Of a stretch of DNA of 5,943 nucleotides, positions 1-5,068 are shown piece by piece (within the stretch, counting starts at the first letter, position 1; each line of letters begins with the position of its first letter). The translations under genes and the position numbers were made by a program. A model generated the notes under the pieces. That model was given only the letters and a program-made list of their open reading frames with translations. It made no database searches and had not been told where the DNA came from. The stretch is taken from the NCBI GenBank assembly GCA_036397875.1, contig DASWIC010000083.1, positions 1 through 5,943 on the forward strand. Reading direction: 5' to 3'. This stretch comes from SG8-41 sp036397875 (GTDB taxonomy: Bacteria > Pseudomonadota > Gammaproteobacteria > Burkholderiales > SG8-41).

Positions 1-403
1 CGCTGATCAGGCTGCTCCATGGCGGCGCGGCGAACTGGCCGCCGATGTAATAGAGCACGACCGCGGCGATGAGCAGCGCGACCGAGGTCTCGAGCGGGAT
101 GAACGCAAGCGCGATGATCGGCAGCCACGCCGCCGACTGCAACAGCACGCCGGCGAAGATCAGGGTCTTGCGCCGGATGGCGTAGCCCGCCACCCAGGCC
201 GAGGCGAGCTGCGCCACCGAGCCGAGCATCGAGGGCAGCGCGGTCAGCAGCGTGATCTGGGCGGTCGTCGCCTTGAGGAAGACCGCGAACGCCTGGAGAT
301 AGGACTCGCCCGCGCCGAACATCAGCGACCACGCAAGCCCGTCGCGTACCGAGTATTCGAGCGATCGGTTGACCTCGGGGTCGCGCGAGTAACGTTGAGG
401 CAT
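1..403 (-). CDS. MFS transporter, N-terminal part (runs off left edge)
   Basis: The reverse strand is open from an ATG at 403 to the left edge, giving 134 residues. After a charged cytoplasmic N-terminus (about residues 1-22) come four hydrophobic stretches at about 23-43, 52-75, 81-102 and 107-122. They are separated by short loops, including the basic IRRKT (76-80), as expected for helices 1-4 of a 12-helix major facilitator carrier. The segment DGLAWSLMFGAGESYLQAF (21-39) resembles the first helix of a group of proteobacterial MFS proteins of about 400 residues, by recollection rather than search. It would act in the inner membrane as a secondary transporter; the substrate is unknown. No clear ribosome binding site precedes the ATG, but a small ORF ends 8 bases upstream, so translational coupling is possible. 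The family assignment is fairly secure. The C-terminal two thirds lie outside the window. Confidence 0.82.
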   Translation of the reverse strand, partial: MPQRYSRDPEVNRSLEYSVRDGLAWSLMFGAGESYLQAFAVFLKATTAQITLLTALPSMLGSVAQLASAWVAGYAIRRKTLIFAGVLLQSAAWLPIIALAFIPLETSVALLIAAVVLYYIGGQFAAPPWSSLIS

Positions 404-411
404 GGAGAACA

Positions 412-579
412 CTAAAGAGGGGCGGGTCCAGGCAAAGTATAGATGCTGCCGCCCCTGCGCAGCACGTCCTCCAGCCCCGGGAGCACGACCGGCAGCCGCG
501 GCTGCACGATGACGCACGTCGGGCCGGTATCGGCCCAGTTCGACTCGCTGACGACCGTGAGCCGGAATGACAGGGTCAC
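412..579 (-). CDS. possible small ORF upstream of the MFS gene (55 aa, unrecognised)
   Basis: A GTG at 579 opens a 55-residue reading frame that stops (TAG) at 412, 8 bases before the MFS start. It has about 80% G/C at third codon positions and a protein-like composition. Its middle contains WADTGPTCVIVQPRLPVV and its end contains DVLRRGGSIYTLPG. A weak AGG lies about 8 bases upstream of the GTG. I do not recognise the product; it could be a real small protein cotranscribed with the transporter, a decayed C-terminal piece of an older gene, or chance. Against it, the opposite strand carries a 49-codon ORF here (441-590) whose third positions pair with the same bases, so base composition cannot decide the strand. 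The frame also stays open upstream, antisense to the Bug gene, which is typical of shadow ORFs in GC-rich DNA. Confidence 0.28.
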   Translation of the reverse strand: MTLSFRLTVVSESNWADTGPTCVIVQPRLPVVLPGLEDVLRRGGSIYTLPGPAPL

Positions 580-595
580 CGCGCGCGCCTGAGTC

Positions 596-624
596 TTGAC
601 GGCGCCGGAGGCCGGGCGTAGCGT
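596..624 (+). promoter_or_regulatory. candidate sigma70-like promoter for the first Bug gene
   Basis: TTGACG at 596-601 (five of six consensus -35 bases) is followed after 17 bases by TAGCGT at 619-624 (three of six -10 bases). Transcription would start near 631, leaving a leader of about 18 bases that carries the ribosome binding site. The -10 box is poor and the region is GC-rich, so this is a weak call based on spacing and position. Confidence 0.3.
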
Positions 625-634
625 CTGCCTGCGA

Positions 635-642
635 AGAGGAGG
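635..642 (+). promoter_or_regulatory. strong ribosome binding site of the first Bug gene
   Basis: AGAGGAGG ends 6 bases before the ATG at 649. This is a near-perfect Shine-Dalgarno sequence at ideal spacing. It fixes the start codon and agrees with the signal peptide that begins there. Confidence 0.85.
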
Positions 643-648
643 TCGGTC

Positions 649-1629
649 ATGAAAACACCCGCTCGTTCCCTCATGGATCTCATGGTTCCCGCCCTGGTGC
701 TGGCAGGAGCCGTTGCGGGCCCGGCGCTGGCGCAGCCGTACCCGTCGAAGCCGGTGCGGGTCGTCGTCGTGTTCGCTCCGGGCGGCGCAACCGATGTCGT
801 AGGACGGCTCGCGTTTCGGAAAGTGGGCGAGCAGCTCAACCAGCAGTTCCTGATCGACAACCGGGCCGGCGCGAGCGGAACGCTCGGTGCCTCGATCGTG
901 GCGAAGAGTCCGCCCGACGGGTATACGGTCATGGTGTACTCGGCGACAATTCTCGCGAATGCGCACATCTACAAGACGCTGCCCTATGACCCGCTGAAGG
1001 ACTTCATCGGATTGACGCCGGTCGCGCGGATGGTGGGCATGCTCGTCGTGCATCCCTCGATGCCGGTGCGCAACACGAAAGAGCTCATCGCCCTGGCGAA
1101 AGCGCGGCCCGGGGAGGTTCTTTACGGCACGGCCGGCCCCGGCGCCTTCCAGCATCTCTCGACGAGCCTGTTCGCCAACATGGCCGGCCTGAACATGACC
1201 CATGTCCCCTACAAGGGCGGCGCTCCGGCGACCGCCGCGATGGCGTCCGGCGAAGTACAGGTGATGCTCACACCGGCATCGGAGGCTGTCCCGCATCTCC
1301 AATCGCGCCGCGTGCGGCCCATCGCGGTGTCTTCAGCGACGCGGACCACCCAGTTCCCGGAGATTCCCACCATCGCCGAAACCGTGAAGGGCTACGAATT
1401 CACCTCGTGGATGGGCACTTTCGTGCCGGCCGGCACGCCGAAGGCGATCGTCGACAAGCTCAACGCCGAGCTCAAGAAAGCGGTGGCGGATCGCGACGTC
1501 GCCTCGAAGCTTTCGGCCCTGACGCTCGATCCCATGCACATGTCCGTCGCGGAGTTCGCCGGGCTGCTGAGGTCCGAATTCAACAAGTACGAGCACGTCG
1601 TGAGGCTTTCGGGCGCCCGCATCGAATAG
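649..1629 (+). CDS. Bug/TctC-family periplasmic solute receptor (copy 1)
   Basis: This is a 326-residue binding protein of the tripartite tricarboxylate transporter receptor family (Bug/TctC), which captures carboxylates or related small molecules in the periplasm. Residues 1-28 form a Sec signal peptide: basic start, hydrophobic core, and cleavage after ALA (26-28). Family landmarks follow in order: FAPGGATD (42-49), the first ligand loop with the conserved Asp49; DNRAGASG (70-77); PDGYT (89-93); LPYDPLKDF (111-119); and VPYKGG (186-191), the second-domain ligand region. Length and domain order match a complete member. No TctA or TctB gene is adjacent, so this is an orphan receptor, as most are in Betaproteobacteria. 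It is transcribed away from the left MFS gene and converges on the amidase, ending 5 bases from that gene's stop. The family is certain; the ligand cannot be predicted. Confidence 0.95.
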   Translation: MKTPARSLMDLMVPALVLAGAVAGPALAQPYPSKPVRVVVVFAPGGATDVVGRLAFRKVGEQLNQQFLIDNRAGASGTLGASIVAKSPPDGYTVMVYSATILANAHIYKTLPYDPLKDFIGLTPVARMVGMLVVHPSMPVRNTKELIALAKARPGEVLYGTAGPGAFQHLSTSLFANMAGLNMTHVPYKGGAPATAAMASGEVQVMLTPASEAVPHLQSRRVRPIAVSSATRTTQFPEIPTIAETVKGYEFTSWMGTFVPAGTPKAIVDKLNAELKKAVADRDVASKLSALTLDPMHMSVAEFAGLLRSEFNKYEHVVRLSGARIE

Positions 1630-1637
1630 ACGGTCTA
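1627..1637. repeat. short palindrome holding both convergent stop codons
   Basis: TAGACGGTCTA is a perfect inverted repeat of 5-base arms around one G. Its left end is the TAG of the Bug gene, and its right end, read on the other strand, is the TAG of the amidase. It is too short and lacks a T-run, so it is not a convincing terminator. Confidence 0.45.
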
Positions 1638-2918
1638 TCCGAGCGCTTTCATCACCGCTTCGGCGACATCGAACAACCGGCGGTCCTTGAACCGGCCGGC
1701 GATGAGCTGCAGCCCGACCGGCAAGCCGGACGGGCCCTGGAACAGCGGGAGCGTCACCACCGGGGTGCCGAGCGCGGTCCAGATGGAATTGAAGATCGCG
1801 TTGCCCGTAGTCGTGAGTCCTTTCGGCGGCTCTCCCGGCGCGCTCGGCGTCATCAGGACATCGTAGCCCTCTAGCGCATCGTCGCTCTCCAGCCGCAACC
1901 GCTCCAGGCGCCGGGTCGCCCTCCGGTAGTCCTCGTACGTCGCTTCCATGCCGTCCTTCATGCGCCCCTCGCGCAGCACGGCGCTCAAGGCCCCGGGCCG
2001 GTTGAGCCGCTCCCAGGACACCGTGCGCGCAAATTCGAAGCCGCTGATGACCCGGAAGAGCTTCTCAAATTCGGCGCCGATTCCGGGCAGCGCCGCGTCC
2101 TTCACCCTGGCGCCCATCCCCGAGAGCTTCATGGCCGCGCGTTCCAGGTGGGACCGGGTATCGCCCTCCGCGCGATCCCAGAACGGCGACCGGTAGAATC
2201 CGATGGCGAGATCCCGGATCGCGGGCGGTTTCAGCGCCGCCAGCGGCTCCTCGAGCAGCACGGAGCGCACGAGCGCAAGATCCTCCACCGAGCGCACTAT
2301 CGCGCCGATCGTGTCCAGGCTCGGCGAGTTGGGCATCACGCCGTTGTTGTTGAAATCCCCATAGGTGGGCTTGTAGCCGACCGTCCCGCAAAAGGCGGAC
2401 GGACGGATGACCGACCCCGTCGTCTGCGTGCCGTAGGCAAGCGGAATCATCCTGTCTCCCACCGCGGCCGCCGAGCCCGAGGAGGATCCGCCCGGCGTGT
2501 GCGCCGGGTTGAAGGGATTGCGGGTCTTGCCGGGATAACGGTGCCCGAATTCCGTGGTGACCGTTTTTCCCAGCAGCACCGCCCCCGCCGCCCGCGTGAT
2601 CGCGACGCAACCCGCATCCCGGCCCGGCCGGTGCCCCTGGTGTATGAGCGAACCGTAGGCGGTCGGCATATCAGCGGTGTCGATGATGTCCTTCGCCCCG
2701 AACGGCACGCCGGCGGCGAGCCCGCCGCCTCCCGCCCGGTCGAGCGCCCGCGCGCGGGCGAGCGCGCCCTCCCGGTCTAGATATTCCCACGCCAGCACCG
2801 CCGGCTCGCGCGCCGCGATTCGCTCGAGGCAGCTCGCGACCCAGGCCTCGGCGGTCAGTTCCCCCGCTGCGATCGCCTTGAGCCCTTCGGTCGCCGTCAG
2901 TTCATAGGCTTCGGTCAT
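1635..2918 (-). CDS. amidase-signature family hydrolase (GatA-like fold)
   Basis: This 427-residue enzyme of the amidase signature superfamily hydrolyses a carboxamide to a carboxylate and ammonia with a Ser-cisSer-Lys triad. The triad is visible: Lys76 in PFGAKDIID, cis-Ser145 in TPGGSSSGSAAAV, and nucleophile Ser169 in TQTTGSVIRPSAFCG. The 24-residue spacing from Ser145 to Ser169 equals that in FAAH. The typical C-terminal segments DVLMTPSAPG (353-362), GTPVVTLPL (384-392) and GLPVGLQLI (398-406) are present, so the gene is complete, if slightly short for the family. Around the nucleophile the arginine is at +3 (S-V-I-R-P) rather than the classical +2, a variant I recall from an amidase subgroup. 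No GatB or GatC is nearby and no signal peptide is seen, so a cytoplasmic catabolic amidase is more likely than the tRNA amidotransferase subunit. The ATG at 2918 lacks an obvious Shine-Dalgarno. The substrate is unknown. Confidence 0.93.
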   Translation of the reverse strand: MTEAYELTATEGLKAIAAGELTAEAWVASCLERIAAREPAVLAWEYLDREGALARARALDRAGGGGLAAGVPFGAKDIIDTADMPTAYGSLIHQGHRPGRDAGCVAITRAAGAVLLGKTVTTEFGHRYPGKTRNPFNPAHTPGGSSSGSAAAVGDRMIPLAYGTQTTGSVIRPSAFCGTVGYKPTYGDFNNNGVMPNSPSLDTIGAIVRSVEDLALVRSVLLEEPLAALKPPAIRDLAIGFYRSPFWDRAEGDTRSHLERAAMKLSGMGARVKDAALPGIGAEFEKLFRVISGFEFARTVSWERLNRPGALSAVLREGRMKDGMEATYEDYRRATRRLERLRLESDDALEGYDVLMTPSAPGEPPKGLTTTGNAIFNSIWTALGTPVVTLPLFQGPSGLPVGLQLIAGRFKDRRLFDVAEAVMKALG

Positions 2919-3017
2919 GGTAGTTTTCTAAGGGGCCTGGATCGAATTATTCTAATGGAGGAGTATAAATAGAGCCGGACGCAATTGTTGTCAGACCTGA
3001 TTGAGGAGCACATCGAC
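2919..3017. promoter_or_regulatory. divergent intergenic region, locally AT-rich
   Basis: This region separates the divergent amidase and NMT1-like genes and must hold both start signals. Positions 2921-2972 are clearly AT-richer than the surroundings. They contain a small inverted repeat ATTA-TTC-TAAT (2946-2956) and TATAAA (2964-2969). A GGAGGAG at 2957-2963 has no start codon at working distance, and the frame there closes at a TAG (2970-2972). No -35/-10 pair on either strand is good enough to call. A shared operator for a regulator encoded elsewhere is plausible but unproven. Confidence 0.4.
3003..3008 (+). promoter_or_regulatory. ribosome binding site that decides a TTG start
   Basis: GAGGAG ends 9 bases before the TTG at 3018. 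The alternative in-frame TTG at 2985 has no Shine-Dalgarno at normal distance: GGAGGAG at 2957-2963 is 21 bases away. Starting at 3018 also places the first beta strand (IRIQF) directly at the N-terminus, where the family fold begins. Confidence 0.6.
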
Positions 3018-3935
3018 TTGGAAAAGATCCGCATCCAGTTCACGTTGTTTTCCGCGTTCTACTCCCCGCTCATCTCGACGATGTCGGGGGGATTCCTCAA
3101 GGCGGAGGGCCTCGACCCGGAGTGGTCGGTTTCGCCGCCGGGCGTCTCGGCGCTCGCCGCGCTGAAGGATGGCTCCGCGCACGTCGTCCAATCGGCGTTG
3201 AGCCAGGGCTTCACTTCGCTCGACAAGGGGGAGGCGCCGGAAGCGGTCCACTTCGCCCAGGTGAACGAGATGGACGGATTCTTCCTCACCGGGCGACGCG
3301 CGGATCCCGCGTTCCGCTGGAAGAAGCTCGAAGGCGCCGAAGTCGTCATGTTCAAGGGCGGCCAGCCGCTCGCCATGTTCAAGTACGCCTGCCACCAGGC
3401 GGGCATCGATTTCGGCCGGATCAAGCCAATCTGCCCCGGCGGCGCCGCCGAGATCGACCGGGCCTTCCGCGACGGCCAGGGGCAGTACGTTCATCAGCAG
3501 GGCCCGTACCCGCAGCAACTGCAGGCCGACGGCGTCGGCCATGTCGTGGCGCAGGTCGGCCCGCAGATCGGGCCATGCGGCTTCTCCAGTCTCGCGGCGA
3601 CCCGCGACTGGCTGAAAACTGGATTGGCGAAGGCGTTCATCCGGGCCTACCGGAAGACCCGAATCTATATGAACGAGGCGCCGGCCGCCGCGATCGCCAA
3701 GGCGGAGAAACCGTATTTCCCCGATATCGGCGAAGCCGTTCTCGCCGATTGCATCGCGACCTACCAGAAGCTCGGCTGCTGGACGCCGCACGTGGACATC
3801 ACGCGCGCGGCCTACGAGAAAACGCTGGATGTCTTCGAGTTCAACAGGCAGTTGAAGCAGCGCTACCGCTACGAGCAGGTCTGCGCCCCGCCGCCGGCGG
3901 ACGTGTGCCGAAAGGAATTCGGCGTGCCCCGCTGA
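3018..3935 (+). CDS. NMT1/SsuA-like solute-binding protein without signal peptide
   Basis: This 305-residue protein has the type-2 periplasmic-binding fold of the NMT1/THI5/SsuA group (nitrate, sulfonate and pyrimidine-precursor binding proteins). Evidence is the N-terminal strand EKIRIQFTLF (2-11), the segment FYSPLISTMSGGFLKAEGLD (14-33) typical of 'substrate mimic' N-domains, PPGVSALAALKDGSAHVVQS (40-59), and FFLTGRR further on. The TTG at 3018 is preferred on its Shine-Dalgarno; the longer TTG start at 2985 adds 11 residues. Neither version, nor the frame back to its stop at 2970, encodes a hydrophobic signal sequence, which is odd for a transporter receptor. No ABC permease or ATPase is adjacent. 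It may be cytoplasmic, perhaps an enzyme or ligand sensor on this fold. It lacks the CCCFC motif of yeast THI5, so HMP-phosphate synthesis is not supported. Its last ~20 codons before the tail are duplicated after the next gene. Confidence 0.82.
   Translation: MEKIRIQFTLFSAFYSPLISTMSGGFLKAEGLDPEWSVSPPGVSALAALKDGSAHVVQSALSQGFTSLDKGEAPEAVHFAQVNEMDGFFLTGRRADPAFRWKKLEGAEVVMFKGGQPLAMFKYACHQAGIDFGRIKPICPGGAAEIDRAFRDGQGQYVHQQGPYPQQLQADGVGHVVAQVGPQIGPCGFSSLAATRDWLKTGLAKAFIRAYRKTRIYMNEAPAAAIAKAEKPYFPDIGEAVLADCIATYQKLGCWTPHVDITRAAYEKTLDVFEFNRQLKQRYRYEQVCAPPPADVCRKEFGVPR
3847..3900 (+). repeat. direct repeat, copy A (inside the NMT1-like gene)
   Basis: These 54 bases match 5010-5063 with four mismatches and no gap (50 of 54 identical), at a distance of 1163 bases in the same orientation. 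They encode residues 277-295 of the NMT1-like protein (QLKQRYRYEQVCAPPPA region). The two copies flank the second Bug gene. Confidence 0.85.
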
Positions 3936-3958
3936 TGTTCTACGGGGTCTTGTCCACT

Positions 3959-3986
3959 TTGATAGTCGCTCACAGTGAGGTATTCT
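3959..3986 (+). promoter_or_regulatory. candidate sigma70-like promoter for the second Bug gene
   Basis: TTGATA at 3959-3964 (five of six -35 bases) and TATTCT at 3981-3986 (four of six -10 bases) are 16 bases apart. Transcription would begin near 3993, about 20 bases before the ATG at 4014. The 78-base gap after the NMT1-like gene and this motif suggest the Bug gene can be expressed on its own, although readthrough from upstream is equally possible. Confidence 0.38.
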
Positions 3987-4013
3987 TCAGTCCCCTGTCA
4001 TTTGGAGAACGTA

Positions 4014-5000
4014 ATGCAATTCGTTTCCGGTTGCCGTAACAAACGCGCTTTGCTGCTGGTCGCGCTGGGCCTGGCCATGCCGATGGCGCACGCGCAGACT
4101 GCGGACAAGTTTCCGAGCCGCTCGGTCCGCCTCATCACGCCGGCGAATCCAGGCGGCACGACGGATTTTCTCGCCCGGATGCTCGCAGTGCATCTCACCA
4201 GTACCTGGGGTCAATCAGCCATCGTGGATAACCGCGGCAGTGCTTCGGGTGTGAATGGCGCGGAGATCACCAAGAACGCCGCACCCGACGGCCACACGCT
4301 GTTCATGGTCTACCATCAACACACGGTGAATGCGGCCCTCATTGCCAAGCTGCCGTATCACCCGGTGAACGACTTCACGCCGATCACCCAGATGACGGAG
4401 GGCGGCCTGCTGCTGGTCGTCAACCCGTCGCACCCGGCGAAAAACGCCAAGGAATTCCTGCAGTGGGTCAAAACCACCAAGGACCCGATCAACATCGGCT
4501 CGGCCGGCATCGGCAGCGGCGGCCACCTGGCGGGCGAGCTCTTGAAGCTCATGGCCGGGTTCCAGGCACAGCATATTCCTTACAAGGGGACGGGCCCGGC
4601 CATCGTCGGCCTGCTGGGCGGGGAATACCACTTCAATTTCATGGGACTGACCGGCGCGTTCGGCCAGGTGCGCGCGGGGAAGCTGCGCGCCATCGCGGTG
4701 AGCACGCCCAAGCGCCTGCCGACGGCGCCGGAAATCCCGGCGATGGCCGAGGTGCTGCCCGGATTCTCGGTGGTGGGCTGGTATGGCGTGATGGGGCCGG
4801 CGAAGATGTCCAAGCCGCTGGTTGCAAAGATACACGCTGGAGTCCTGTCCCTTGCAAAGTCGCCTGAATTCGCCAAGACCATGAGAAACAACGGCTCCGA
4901 GGCCGTCACCAGCACGCCCGAAGAGTTCCGCCAGTTCATGCTCAATGACATGAAGAAGTGGGCGGACGTGGTCCAGCGCGCAGGCATCAAGGCGCGGTGA
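4014..5000 (+). CDS. Bug/TctC-family periplasmic solute receptor (copy 2)
   Basis: This is a second complete Bug-type receptor, 328 residues. The ATG at 4014 is chosen because GGAGAA (4004-4009) lies just upstream and a signal peptide starts there: NKRA (9-12), a hydrophobic core, and cleavage after AHA (25-27). A GTG at 3975 would add 13 residues ahead of the signal and is unlikely. Landmarks are ANPGGTTD (44-51, with Asp51 in the ligand loop), DNRGSASG (72-79), PDGHT (91-95), LPYHPVNDF (113-121) and IPYKGTGPA (188-196). The two receptors share the family scaffold but differ at most variable positions, so they are not a recent duplication and probably bind different ligands. No TctA/TctB partner is present. 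It follows the NMT1-like gene by 78 bases on the same strand, and is followed after 9 bases by a copy of that gene's 3' end. Confidence 0.95.
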   Translation: MQFVSGCRNKRALLLVALGLAMPMAHAQTADKFPSRSVRLITPANPGGTTDFLARMLAVHLTSTWGQSAIVDNRGSASGVNGAEITKNAAPDGHTLFMVYHQHTVNAALIAKLPYHPVNDFTPITQMTEGGLLLVVNPSHPAKNAKEFLQWVKTTKDPINIGSAGIGSGGHLAGELLKLMAGFQAQHIPYKGTGPAIVGLLGGEYHFNFMGLTGAFGQVRAGKLRAIAVSTPKRLPTAPEIPAMAEVLPGFSVVGWYGVMGPAKMSKPLVAKIHAGVLSLAKSPEFAKTMRNNGSEAVTSTPEEFRQFMLNDMKKWADVVQRAGIKAR

Positions 5001-5002
5001 CC

Positions 5003-5068
5003 TGGACCGGGCAGTTGAATCAGCGCTTCCGCTACGAGCAGGTCTGCGCCGCGCCGCCGGCAGCCTAG
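5003..5068 (+). pseudogene. remnant of an NMT1-like gene (3' end only)
   Basis: Read in the frame that ends at TAG 5066-5068, this stretch encodes GQLNQRFRYEQVCAAPPAA. It corresponds to RQLKQRYRYEQVCAPPPAD near the C-terminus of the NMT1-like protein (residues 277-295). DNA identity is 50 of 54 bases over 5010-5063. Nothing earlier in that family is found upstream: the preceding bases belong to the Bug gene, whose stop is at 4998-5000. The copy ends 11 codons short of the intact gene because of its own stop. A GTG at 4997 overlapping the Bug stop would give a 23-codon ORF, but no ribosome binding site supports it. I read this as the debris of a deleted or replaced paralogue. The changes (Lys to Asn, Tyr to Phe, Pro to Ala) are mild, which suggests either a fairly recent loss or an origin from a functional paralogue. 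Confidence 0.7.
5010..5063 (+). repeat. direct repeat, copy B (after the second Bug gene)
   Basis: This is the partner of 3847-3900. Differences fall at 5020 (G to T), 5028 (A to T), 5051 (C to G) and 5062 (G to A); there are no insertions or deletions. The copies begin to diverge at about 5064, where copy B runs into its TAG and the tail of the convergent MFS gene. Confidence 0.85.

Noticed and set aside
441..590. 49-codon ATG frame on the + strand ahead of the first Bug gene
   Set aside because: The Ser/Thr/Arg-rich product has no recognisable feature, there is no good ribosome binding site, and it overlaps the reverse-strand candidate.
580..1302. Long open frame on the reverse strand opposite the first Bug gene
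   Set aside because: It is antisense to a certain gene and its product is rich in Arg, His and Gly, as expected from a shadow frame in GC-rich DNA. Only its last 55 codons, outside the Bug gene, are kept as a weak candidate.
2148..2780. 210-codon + strand frame inside the amidase
   Set aside because: It is a shadow of the amidase, which has its full catalytic triad and family motifs; the product is Arg-rich and low in hydrophobic residues.
3122..4039. 305-codon + strand frame overlapping the NMT1-like gene
   Set aside because: It is out of frame with the recognised binding protein, rich in Arg, Gly and Pro, and runs across the intergenic gap into the next signal peptide region.
3847..5063. 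Direct repeats as the ends of an insertion sequence or integron cassette
   Set aside because: No transposase or integrase is present, no terminal inverted repeats are seen, and both repeat copies are coding in the same frame. Duplication of a gene end explains them better.
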